From WHSM01 sp050701635 (GTDB taxonomy: Bacteria; Actinomycetota; Actinomycetes; Mycobacteriales; Micromonosporaceae): a DNA stretch of 22,879 nt. The position numbers were made by a program, and so were the translations under genes. The stretch covers positions 1 to 22,879 of the forward strand of contig JBOGDF010000038.1 in NCBI GenBank assembly GCA_050701635.1, written 5' to 3'. Below, piece by piece: positions 8,241-19,000 of this stretch. The stretch's first letter is position 1. Every line of letters begins with the position of its first letter. The notes beneath the pieces were generated by a model. The model did no database searches, was not told the DNA's origin, and was given only the letters and a program-made list of their open reading frames with translations.

Positions 8241-11200
8241 CGGCTGCCATGGCGTTCACCTCCATCACCAACTACGGCGAGTACATCTCCGCCCACTACC
8301 TCGCCGCGCTGATGAAGAACGACCTCGAAGGGCTACGCAAACGGTGGGCACAGGCGGACAAGGCCGCCGCGGACACTTCCGGTCCGGCCAGCTCGGCGCA
8401 GGGCATCAAGGCCCTCGGTCAGCGGTTCTTCACCCTGCGAAACCGGATCACCGAGCAGCTCGGGGAGGCGCCGACGGATGACGCGCTCCTCGACGCCCGC
8501 GTCGTCAACGAGCTGCGAGACCTCAACGACACCGTCCTGCGGGCACTCGCCTACGTGACACCAGCCCAGACCGACGCCACCGCAACGTGGGTGGGCCGCG
8601 GGCATATCGATGTCACCCAGCTCGACCAAGAGCGCCAGGTCCGGGTGGCCCTCGCGGTCAGCGGAACCGAAGGGCTCGAACTCGTCGCCCTGGACACCAC
8701 CTGGGCCAGCGATGCCGAGGGCATCGTCGACCAGGACGCTGGCAGCCGACTCGTGGAGCCGATCAAGCTGGACGGCGACAACGCCATCGACCACGCCGGC
8801 AAGGCGATCGAGTTCCTGTTCGCTTGCGAGGAACCACCCCGGTACGTGCTGCTGCTCGCCGGGAACGTCGTTCTGCTCGCCGACCGCGCCGCCTGGCCCC
8901 ACGGCTATCTCGCGGTCAACCTCAGCCAGGCGCTGCACGCGAAAGAGGACAAGCCCGGCGGTGAATTGGAGACCATCGCCGCGCTGTTCGGAGCCGAGTC
9001 ACTGATCACCTTCGAGGGCCAGACCGCCCTGGCCGACCTCGTCGACAAGGGCCGCAAGCACGCGATCAAGGTCTCGAAAGAGCTGCGAGAGGCGCTGCGC
9101 CAATCCGTCGAGCTGATCGCACAGGAAATCCTGGACCGGATCCGCGCACACGACGCCGACCCGGACGACCTCGGCGATGACCTGGCACGACGGCTCAGCG
9201 AACAGGCCCTACGGTACCTGTATCGGATGCTGTTCCTCCTATATGCCGAGGCCCGGCCGGAACTGGGAATCCTGCCCAGCCGGAACGATGCCTACAAAGA
9301 AGGCTACGGCCTGGCCCGCCTCGGCGAGATCGTCAGCTACGACCTACCCGAGGAGTCCGAAGACCGCCTGCATTTCTACGAGTCGCTGCGGTTGCTGTTC
9401 ACCCTTGTCGATCAGGGCCACCGACCCCGGCGTACCGACGAGCGCATCTTCGACGACGGCCACGAGATCGCCCTGGACACCGACGGCATCCGCTTCGAGG
9501 CTCTGAAGTCCGACCTGTTCGACCCAGACCGCACCTCGCTGATCGGCGAGATGGTGAAAGTCGGGCAGGTCACCGTCGACACTCGGCTACGCAACAAGTG
9601 TCTCTGGCAGGTAATCAACCTCCTCATGCTGACACCTGAGCCGGGCGCGGGCCGGGGCCGCCGGCGGGCGCAGCGGGGCTTCATCTCCTACGCGCAGCTC
9701 GGCATCAACCAGCTCGGCGCAGTGTATGAGGGTCTGATGTCCTACACGGGCTTCTTCGCGCCAGAGGACGTCTACGAAGTCGCCAAAACCGTCAAGAGTG
9801 GCGCCAGGACGAACGATAGGGAGGAGAGAGAGAAGCCCGACCCGTCGAAGGGCACATGGATCGTGCCGGTCAGGCGGGCCGGTGACTACGACCGGAAGTA
9901 CTTCGTCGAGCGGATAGATCCCATCACCGGTGAATCGAAGCGGATCATCCACCGAAAGGGCTCGTTCGTCTACCGGCTGTCAGGCCGCGAGAGGCAGCGC
10001 TCCGCCTCGTACTACACCCCCGAAGTCCTTACCGAGTGCACCGTCAAACATGCGCTCGCGGAACTCCTCAGCGACGAAACGACGTCCCGCGACATCTTGG
10101 ACCTGAGGGTGTGCGAGCCAGCGCTCGGCTCAGGGGCATTCCTCAACGAGGCCATCAACCAGCTAGCCCATGAGTACATCGAACGCGCCCAGCACGAGCG
10201 GGGAGTTAGGCTCCTGCCTGACCAGCTTGAGACGGAGAAGCAGAAGGTCAAGGCGTATCTGGCACTGCACAACTGCTACGGGGTAGACCTCAACGCCACC
10301 GCCGTCGAACTGGCCGAGGTCTCCATGTGGCTCAACGTCATGCACGAAGGGCTCGAAGCGCCCTGGTTCGGCTTGCACCTGCGGCGCGGCAACTCCCTGA
10401 TCGGCGCTCGCCGCGCGGTCTACCACACAGACCAGCTCAAACATGGCCTCTGGCGGTCCACACCACCGATCGAACGTCGACTCCTGTGCGATGCAGACAA
10501 CCAGTTGATCAATCGTGTAGCCGAAGGCGAGATCCACCATTTCCTTCTGCCCGCGCACGGATGGGGCGCGATTGTCGACGCGGCCCCGACCGTGAAGCTG
10601 GCGAAGGACGAGCGTACGTCCCTAATGGCCTGGCGACGGCAGGTCCGGAAGGTACCCACCGATAAGAAGACTCGAGACCGGCTCACTGCCCTAGCCAAGC
10701 GGGTGGAACGACTTTGGGATCTGACCCGACTGCGCATCGCTCGCTCGGAAGACGAGATTCGGCGCGATATCGACGTCTGGGGTGTCGATCCGGCTCGGCC
10801 GTTACCGAAGCCAGCGACCGGTGCCGTGCCGCGCGAGGAGATCGTCAAAGCGCTCTACGACGACTGGGAATCGCCCTACAACCGGCTCAAGACCGTAATG
10901 GACGCATGGTGTGCGCTGTGGTACTGGCCGGTTGGGCAAGAGGCGAATGTTGAGCCTCCCACTGTGCATGAATGGCTCGAATTCTGCGAGGCTGTGCTCG
11001 GTATCCAGCCTAAGATTGTTGGCAACGCGGCTCGCCGCACCACGAAGCGTCCAGGCAGTAGTGCAGGCATTGACGACACCCTAGGGCTGTTCGGCTCGTT
11101 CGACGATTTCAAGCAACTCGCCGAGATGGACGCATCGGACCGGTTAATTGCTCGGTGTGTCTCAATGGAAAAGATCGCAGCCGATGAACGATTCGGTTGG

Positions 11201-13012
11201 TGGCCTGTCCTGGCCGAGATCGCTGACCGTGAGGGCTTCTTCCACTGGGAACTCGAGTTCGCTCAAGTATTCGCTCGCGGCGGTTTCGACCTCCAAGTGG
11301 GCAATCCCCCCTGGGTGCGGCCCGAGTGGAAAATCGAGGACGAGTTCGCGGAGTTTGACGCGTCGGCCATGTTTGGCTCCGCCTCCCTGCGGGATGTCCG
11401 TGCGTCGGTTCTATCGGAATCAGGCACCTTTGCCGAGCTTTGCCGCGCCATGACTAGCCTGGAGGTAATGCGCACATACACAAGTGACTCTATCTACTAC
11501 CCACAGATGGGTAGCTCGGTCGCCAATCTCTACAAGAACTTCCTGATCATGATCGATAGGTTGGTCGGGCCCTCCGGAAAGGCGGCATTTGTTCATCCGC
11601 CGGGACATATGACCGATGTCAAGTCGACGGAGCTTCGAAAGTACCTTTACCCGCGCCTCGAACGGCTGTGGAATTTCACCAATCAACTCAAGTTGTTCGA
11701 GGAGATTGGCAATACCCGCCCATTTGCCGTGGCGGTGTACTCGCCGGCGAAGGCGGACGAGATCGACTTCATGATGGCATCTGACTTGCTTCACCCCCTT
11801 ACATTGGATGGCAGTCTTGCACATGATGGCAATGGGGAGCCGCCGGGTATCAAGCTGGCTGACGGAGAATGGGACACCCGGCCGCATGCGACGCGAATCG
11901 TCAGAGTTTCTGCCGAACGACTCAGCACTTGGTCGGTGTTTTCACATGTCGCTGCACCAGTCAACAGCTTGCGCGTCATGCAGCCACACACCACAGTCGA
12001 TGCTCAAGTGCTGGGACGTCTGGCGTCGTGGCCGCACAAGCTTGCCAGCGCTGTGGAGCTAACACCCGGGCTGATGGAGGGCTCCCTCGTCGATCGAGGG
12101 GTCCTCGAGAAGCGGGCTGACTACCCAGAATCGCTGCGCGGCGCCTTCATACAGGGTGCACATTTCAATGTGCACGACCCCTACTATCAGCAAACGCAGC
12201 GCGAGTACAGAAACCACCGCAGCTACGAGCGGATCGAGATCTCCGATATTCAGCGCCGCTTCGGTATCCGACGGACGGGATACCAGTTCCTAAAAGAACC
12301 CCACGGCACCCTGATGCGAACCGAGAGCTTCCGGGCGTTCTTTCTCCGCTGGGTTGATCTCAATGGCGAACGGACGCTGCAGGCGGCACTAATGCCGCCC
12401 GGCCCCGTCCATTCGGACGTTGTGTCATCGGTTGGCGGCAGTGATCGCGAAGTTTGTCTCTGTCTTATCGCACTTAACTCGATAGTTCTTGACTACTTAG
12501 CTAAATCGGCGGGTGACGTCGACGTGCGCGACGAGATCCTGTTCGGCCTGCCAATGCCGCGCCTTGGCACGCTCTGGGGTCCCGCCTTGTTGCGCGCGCT
12601 GCGTTTGAACTGTCGAGGAGACGAGTATGCAGACTTCTGGAACAGGAACTTTCTCCCGTTCTTCCGTGCCGACGGATGGACAATTGAAGGCCTCGAGCTT
12701 CCGCCCTTGAATGATGTGCCTGCTGTATGGGAGTCCGGCGTTCCTCTGAATGGGGCACTTGCACGTAGGCAAGCGCAGATCGAACTCGACGCCCTTGTCG
12801 GACTTGGGCTCGGCCTCTCAAGCGACGAACTAGTGATGCTGTATAAGAGTAAGTTTCCGGTTCTTAACGACAACGACCGCAGGTTCGTCGAGCTGCTTGA
12901 CGAGGACCCCGTTCAGTCCAGCCTGACCCGCCCGAGGCTGATGCGTCGCGCGTACGAGGAATTCCAGCGTCGGCGGGATTCAGGAGAGTACCCCGAGGTG
13001 GATGAGCAATGA
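8237..13012 (+). CDS. Eco57I/PglX-like N6-adenine DNA methyltransferase (DrmMI-like)
   Basis: 1591 residues from GTG 8237, which overlaps the helicase stop as GTGA; ATG 8249 is an alternative start four codons in. The methyltransferase core follows an YYTPEVL segment: motif I EPALGSGAFL (627-636), the acidic motif II residue D684 in GVDLNATA, and catalytic motif IV NPPW (1023-1026). This is the class I amino-methyltransferase layout that produces N6-methyladenine. The 600-residue N-terminal arm (from NYGEYISAHYL) contains beta-rich segments such as RYVLLLAGNVVLLAD but no nuclease motif I trust. Residues about 1050-1560 should include target recognition. Its likely job is to methylate host DNA as self. 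The target cannot be read from sequence. Third-position GC falls in the second half, especially 11000-12960, suggesting the specificity part was swapped in by recombination. It overlaps the next gene by ATGA. Confidence 0.88.
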   Translation: MTAAMAFTSITNYGEYISAHYLAALMKNDLEGLRKRWAQADKAAADTSGPASSAQGIKALGQRFFTLRNRITEQLGEAPTDDALLDARVVNELRDLNDTVLRALAYVTPAQTDATATWVGRGHIDVTQLDQERQVRVALAVSGTEGLELVALDTTWASDAEGIVDQDAGSRLVEPIKLDGDNAIDHAGKAIEFLFACEEPPRYVLLLAGNVVLLADRAAWPHGYLAVNLSQALHAKEDKPGGELETIAALFGAESLITFEGQTALADLVDKGRKHAIKVSKELREALRQSVELIAQEILDRIRAHDADPDDLGDDLARRLSEQALRYLYRMLFLLYAEARPELGILPSRNDAYKEGYGLARLGEIVSYDLPEESEDRLHFYESLRLLFTLVDQGHRPRRTDERIFDDGHEIALDTDGIRFEALKSDLFDPDRTSLIGEMVKVGQVTVDTRLRNKCLWQVINLLMLTPEPGAGRGRRRAQRGFISYAQLGINQLGAVYEGLMSYTGFFAPEDVYEVAKTVKSGARTNDREEREKPDPSKGTWIVPVRRAGDYDRKYFVERIDPITGESKRIIHRKGSFVYRLSGRERQRSASYYTPEVLTECTVKHALAELLSDETTSRDILDLRVCEPALGSGAFLNEAINQLAHEYIERAQHERGVRLLPDQLETEKQKVKAYLALHNCYGVDLNATAVELAEVSMWLNVMHEGLEAPWFGLHLRRGNSLIGARRAVYHTDQLKHGLWRSTPPIERRLLCDADNQLINRVAEGEIHHFLLPAHGWGAIVDAAPTVKLAKDERTSLMAWRRQVRKVPTDKKTRDRLTALAKRVERLWDLTRLRIARSEDEIRRDIDVWGVDPARPLPKPATGAVPREEIVKALYDDWESPYNRLKTVMDAWCALWYWPVGQEANVEPPTVHEWLEFCEAVLGIQPKIVGNAARRTTKRPGSSAGIDDTLGLFGSFDDFKQLAEMDASDRLIARCVSMEKIAADERFGWWPVLAEIADREGFFHWELEFAQVFARGGFDLQVGNPPWVRPEWKIEDEFAEFDASAMFGSASLRDVRASVLSESGTFAELCRAMTSLEVMRTYTSDSIYYPQMGSSVANLYKNFLIMIDRLVGPSGKAAFVHPPGHMTDVKSTELRKYLYPRLERLWNFTNQLKLFEEIGNTRPFAVAVYSPAKADEIDFMMASDLLHPLTLDGSLAHDGNGEPPGIKLADGEWDTRPHATRIVRVSAERLSTWSVFSHVAAPVNSLRVMQPHTTVDAQVLGRLASWPHKLASAVELTPGLMEGSLVDRGVLEKRADYPESLRGAFIQGAHFNVHDPYYQQTQREYRNHRSYERIEISDIQRRFGIRRTGYQFLKEPHGTLMRTESFRAFFLRWVDLNGERTLQAALMPPGPVHSDVVSSVGGSDREVCLCLIALNSIVLDYLAKSAGDVDVRDEILFGLPMPRLGTLWGPALLRALRLNCRGDEYADFWNRNFLPFFRADGWTIEGLELPPLNDVPAVWESGVPLNGALARRQAQIELDALVGLGLGLSSDELVMLYKSKFPVLNDNDRRFVELLDEDPVQSSLTRPRLMRRAYEEFQRRRDSGEYPEVDEQ

Positions 13013-16000
13013 TCCCGTCTTTGGCCGTGGAGGATCTTAAGGGCAGCCTCGTGCAGTATCTGACCACTGCGTTTGCGCTCGCTGACGACGATGTGCGTGA
13101 CGTATTGGAGGACTTCCTTAACGACAAGACGACAGGCGTGTTCCGTGGCCCCTACCTGCGGGTACGGCCTGGGTACAAGTCTGCGGCGGGAGTGTTCGAG
13201 CGGGTCCTGGACTGGTACCCCGCACGTCTACCGCCGTTCCTGCACCAGGAGCGCGCGTGGTCGCGCCTGTCCTCCAAGGGTCAGCTTCCGAAGCCGACGA
13301 TCGTGACGACGGGCACGGGCTCGGGAAAGACCGAGTCGTTCCTCGTCCCGATACTCGATCACTGCCGCCGGATGCGTGCGCAAGGACAGCCGGGCGTGAA
13401 GGCCCTGCTGCTGTACCCGATGAATGCCCTCGCCGACGACCAGGCCCGGCGCATCGATGACCTGTTGCGGACCGAGCCGGAGCTTCAGGATGTGACCGCG
13501 GGAATCTACATTGGCGGAGTCCCGGCGAGCAAGCGCCACGATGGCAGCATCCAGAAAGACGGCGGGGACGACGCGAACCCGGGCTCCTACGCCCGTGACT
13601 TCGGATCCTCAAGCCTCGACCAGGATCCGGCAATCACGCGCATCATGCGCGACCGCGACGAGATCCGGGCGAATCCCCCGGACATCCTGCTCACCAACTA
13701 CAAGATGCTGGACCTACTGCTCCAGCGCATCCCTGACCTGACCCTATGGCGCGATAGAGCCCTGCAGTATGTGGTGCTCGACGAGTTCCACACATACGAC
13801 GGTGCCCAGGGAACCGACGTCGCCATGCTCCTGCGCCGCCTCGGCGCGGCAACCGGCCTCGCCGAGCCGGGCAGGCCGCTGGGGGCGGTCACACCGGTCG
13901 CCACGTCGGCCACCCTGGCAAGCGACGACGCTGCCGACGCCGGACTCGCCGAGCATTCCGCCGAAGACGATCGCCGCAGGCTGCTCGAGTTCGCCGGGAA
14001 GGTGTTTGGCCGCGACTTCGATGTAGACACTCTCATTGGAGAGGACCGGCTGACCGCACACGATTTTTGCGGCGAGATCGATTTCAGCTTGCCGTTCCCC
14101 ACACCTGAAGAACTCGCCCGCATAGAGGACCCGCTCGGGAACCCAGCCGACCTCGACGAGGTCGCGCGGCTGACCGTCGGTATCGACGCCCGCGACCCCG
14201 TCGCGCTGGGTACGAAACTGCGCGAGCACATACTTGTCAAAGCCCTACTTGAGTCCGCCGTGGAAGCGCCGCTGACGATCGAGCAAATCGCGAAACCCTT
14301 CGCAGTGCACGGCGGCGGCCCTGCCTGGGCGGCGCTGCGCAGCGGCGCGCCGAAACCGTCGTTCGGGCCGGCGCTGATGCGCCTCCTCGCGCTGGTGTCC
14401 CTGGCACGCAAGGCAGACGGAACACCGCTGCTCAAGGTCGAAGCGCAACTGTGGGTCCGGGAGGTTCGGCGGGTGATCCGCTCGACCACCCATGAACCCC
14501 ATTTCCGCTGGTTCGACGACGACGGCCCGACCGGTGACAGCAAACCGAACCGGCTCAACCTGGCCGTCTACCGGTCTACTGGACACGACGCGGCCGCCGA
14601 GGACTCCGACACCGACACGACCGGCCCCCCACCACCGGCCCTGCGTTGCCACCTGCCGGCGGTGTACTGCCGCCACTGCGGCCAGTCCGGTTGGGCAGCG
14701 CTGTCCAAAGACGCTGCCCTGGACTGGCAGGACCTCAAGACCCGGCCGCTGGAGATCTATCGCGCGTCGGCGCGTCACGACGGCAAGATCCGGTGGATGC
14801 TGCGCGCCCCCGAGGGCGAGGCCAACGTGCTCTACCTCGACGCCGAGGGCCGTCAGCTGCTGCGCAATCCAACCGCACGGACTGTGCCGGTCATCACGGT
14901 CGACGGACCGATCAAGGAAGCCCGCGACGACACCTGCCCGTCCTGCGGACTCGATGACGGGATGCGGTTCCTGGGAGCGGGCACCGCGACTCTTGCCTCG
15001 GTGACGACGACACAGCTTTTCTCGGAGCGACACCTGGCGGCCGGGGAACGCAAACTGCTCGCCTTCACCGACTCAGTCCAGGACGCGACCCACCGCGCCG
15101 GGTTTATCGCGCACCGGTCGTTCGGCTTCACCTTCCGCGGCCTGCTAACCGCGAACCTCAACCCAGACACCCCAGTCGCGGTCCACGACCTGGCTCTGGA
15201 CGCCGCCGAGTCCGCGGTGAAGGAGAGCGCCAACGCCTCCGACCGGGACCGGTTCGCCTCGCTGGTCCCGCCGGACCTGCGGGAAATCCCGGAGGTCCTA
15301 CACCTGCTCGACGGCGAACCGGTCCAAGCCGCGATGGACATGCTCCAGGATCGGCTGGTCTTCCAGACCCAGCTCGAGTTGGGCCTGCGGTCCAGGCTCG
15401 GCCGAACCCTGGAACTCACCCGCACCGCCGCGGTCGAAGTTCACCTCCCCGACCCCAATGAACTCGGCAGCCTGATCAAATCCCGTCATCAGCGCATCCC
15501 GGGCCGGGTGACGATACCGGCGGACGAACGGCTGTACATCGACTACGCCCGCGGCCTGCTGGAGCGGATGCGGCTGCGCGGCGGGATCTACCACCCCTGG
15601 CTGCGTCGGTTCGTCGAACAGGCCGGGGCCCGACGCTGGCCGATCTGGGGCGGCCGGGACACCGGCATGCCCGCCTTCCCGCGAGGCCTGGCCGCACCGA
15701 CGTTCCCCATCCGCGGCGGCCACGCCAACAGCGGCTTCGATTCGCTGGCCCACGGCCGCACGGACACCTGGCTGACCGATTGGGCCAAGCGCACCATCGC
15801 CGGAAGCCCCGAAGAGGCCGCGCTGTTGAACACCGCAGCAGTGCAGATCTTCGCGCAACAAGGGCTCGTGGAGGTACACCGCTCTAGCGACGGCGCAAGC
15901 GTGTACGCGCTTGCACCCAACCGCATCCTGGTCCACTCGCTGGTACATGGGGACAGCGCTGAGCGGGTCGGGGAGTGCGGGGTCCGCTGCTCCGAGTGCA

Positions 16001-19000
16001 CCTGGCGCCAGACGGTTTCGCCACAGCTGCTCGAGGCGTGGATCGGCATGCCCTGCCTACGGTTCCGCTGCGCCGGCCGGTTCGTTCAGGACGTCCGCAC
16101 GCAGGCGCAGGACGACTTCTACCGTCGGCTGTACCATCGCGACCGGCCGGGCGACGTGCTCACCGCCGAACACACCGGGGCGCTGTCGCGCGACAAGCGC
16201 GAGCACGTCGAGGCGGGGTTCAAACACCGCACCCATCCCTTCGACCCGAATGTGCTCACGTGTACACCCACCCTGGAACTCGGCATCGACATCGGCGACC
16301 TGTCCGCGGTGCTGCTCACGTCGGTGCCCCCGGGGCCGGCCAACTACGCGCAGCGCATCGGCCGCGCGGGCCGCTCCACCGGCAACGCCCTGGTCGTGGC
16401 GTTCGTACCGCGCCGCGCACGTAACCAGTACTACCTGCACCGGCCGACGGCGATGCTCGCCGGCCGGATCGTGCCGCCGGCCTGCTACCTCGACGCCGTG
16501 GAGATCCTGCGCCGGCACTACCTGGCATACCTGTTCGACCGCGCTGCCGACGGTTCGCTCTGGCACGGCACCGCCATGCCGACCCGCCCGATGCCCCGCT
16601 GGATCGGCGAACTGTTCCAGTCCGGGCTCGACGACGCAGACGGCTGGCTGCGTCGCCTCCTGGAAGTCGCCACCGCGCGTCACCTCGACCTGGCCGCCGC
16701 CTTCGTTGCATTGTTCCCAGGCATTGGCGACCCGGCACGGCAGGCCGTCGAGGCGTTCGCGGCGGGCGACCTGCACACCGAGGTCGGCAAGGCGGTGCGG
16801 GCCTGGCGAGGCCGCCGCGAGGAACTGCAGCAGCGCCTAGCCTCCATCAACGCGGCCTTCGATGCGATACCCATCGACACCACCGACACCAGCCGGCTCG
16901 ATGATCGCCGGTCCCTGTTCGCCGAACTGCGGGCGGTACGCCGGCGGCTAGACAAGCTGGTGAAGGAGAACTCGCTCAACGCCCTGGTCCGGCTCGGTCT
17001 GCTACCCAACTACACCCTGCACGACGACCCGACATGGCTGGATGCATCCCTGTGGTGGAAGGACAGCGACGGCGAATATCAGGAGGCGGAGTTCGAATAC
17101 GGCCGCGGCTCGGCGTTCGCGCTCACCGAACTGGCTCCCGGCAACACCTTCCACGCGGACGGCTCGAAGTTCATCATCGACGGTCTGGACATCGGCACCG
17201 TTCAACGTCCCGCATACACCACGTGGCGACTGTGCCGCGGCTGCGGATATGTCCTGACCGAGGGTACCCAGGCCACGCTGGAACGCTGCCCACGCTGCGG
17301 CGATGGTGGAATCGCGGACGCGGCCGCATCCGCGCTGCCGGTCCTTGTTCCCGAACGCACCCGCGCCCGGGAACGGCGCGAAGACGCCCGGATCACCGAT
17401 GACCGCGACGAACGTGAGCAGCGACGCTACACCACCCTCACCCTTGTCGACATCGATCCGCAGCAGCCGCAGGGCTTACGGGCCTGGCGTAACGCCGGCC
17501 GGTTCTTCGGCGTCGAATTCGCACGGGAGGCGGTAATCCGGCAGGTGAACTTCGGCCCGGACGGCGTACCAGGTCCGGACTTCGATGTCGCCGGAGAAAC
17601 CATCAACGTCGCGGGGTTCCAGGCGTGCCCGCACTGCGGTGCGGTACAGGGCGTCCACCCACAAGCCTACGACCGCGACGCCCGCCGGATCGGTACGCGG
17701 CACGCACGATGGTGCCCACAGCGAGACAGCGGCGTCAGCAAGGAGACCACCGCCAAGCTGGTTACCGGGCATGAGCTGCGCACACAAGCGTTGCGGCTGC
17801 TGCTGCCGTTCTCCACGACGCTAGTCCCCAAACGGGTCGTCTCCTTCCAGGCCTCCCTGATGTTGGGCATCACCAAGTACTTCGGCGGCGAACCGGACCA
17901 CATCGAGGCGGTCCTCGCGACCATGCCCGGCGACGACAGGGACGTGCCGCGCCGATTCCTGGTGCTGCACGACACCATGCCAGGCGGGACCGGCTACCTG
18001 GAGAACCTCGCCGACCCTCACGCGATGGAGCGCGTCCTGCGTCTCGGGCTCGCGCACATCCAAGGCTGCCCCTGTGGCAAGGAGGACCGCCAACCCTGCC
18101 ACCGCTGCCTACTTCCGTTTGTACCATCCAGCGAGCATGAACTGGTCTCCAAGGACACCGCGATCGAGCTCCTCACCGGGATTCTCGACGGATGGCACCC
18201 GGAGAGGATCAACACCCTCGCAGAGATCCAGATCAGTGCGCTGGCCGACAGCGAGCTGGAACGCCTGTTCATCGAGACGCTGCGGACCAAGGCCGACAAG
18301 GCCCAGGAGGACGACGCGGCGCGTGACCGTTTCTCCCTGGTTCCCCGGGCAGGCTCGCGCGGCGTGGAGTTCGAACTCAAACTCAAGCCGCAGCACGGCC
18401 AGGCGGTGCGCTGGCGCATGCGCGACCACGTAGTCGAAGGCTCCGCGGTACGCAGCGAGCCCGACTACATCCTCGCCGCCGAAGGCGGCCCAAAAGTCGC
18501 CGTCTTCCTCGACGGGTACGCCTTCCACGCCAGCGACGCCAACAACGAGATCGCGGCCGACGCGGCCAAGCGCACAGCTCTGCGCGACGATGGCATCTGG
18601 GTCTGGCAGCTCACCTGGGACGACGTGCGATCGTGGGCGGCGGCAGTCAATCAGAGCCTGGTCACCCCCGCGCCGTGCCCAACGACGCTGCTCACCGACC
18701 AAGCGCTGGCGCGCGCCCGTGACCAATACTTCAGGCAGGTCCTGCAACGTGCTCCCGATGCAGGACCATTGGATACCGCGCTGCTCAATCCCGTCGAGAC
18801 GCTGCTGGCATTCTTGGAGAATCCGGAGCCTGAAGCGTGGGCGCAGCGCGCCGTCGCGCTCCTCGCTGGCCTGACGGTGACCGGCAAGGCCGCACCGGTC
18901 GACCGCCAAGCCATCGGCCTCAACCTCCCCGCACTCATTACCGGCCAGGCTCGGATGCCAGCCGCGCGCACACCGGACGCCGCAGCGGGACTGGAGGCGG

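Noticed and set aside
4054..13012. Identity as a canonical Pgl/BREX locus
   Set aside because: A kinase and a PglX-like methylase are present, but PglZ and PglY/BrxC are absent, the kinase lacks PglW architecture, and a DUF1998 helicase is present.
13698..14558. 286-codon minus-strand frame inside the DUF1998 gene
   Set aside because: Ser/Arg-rich shadow of the helicase lobe, without motifs or ribosome site.
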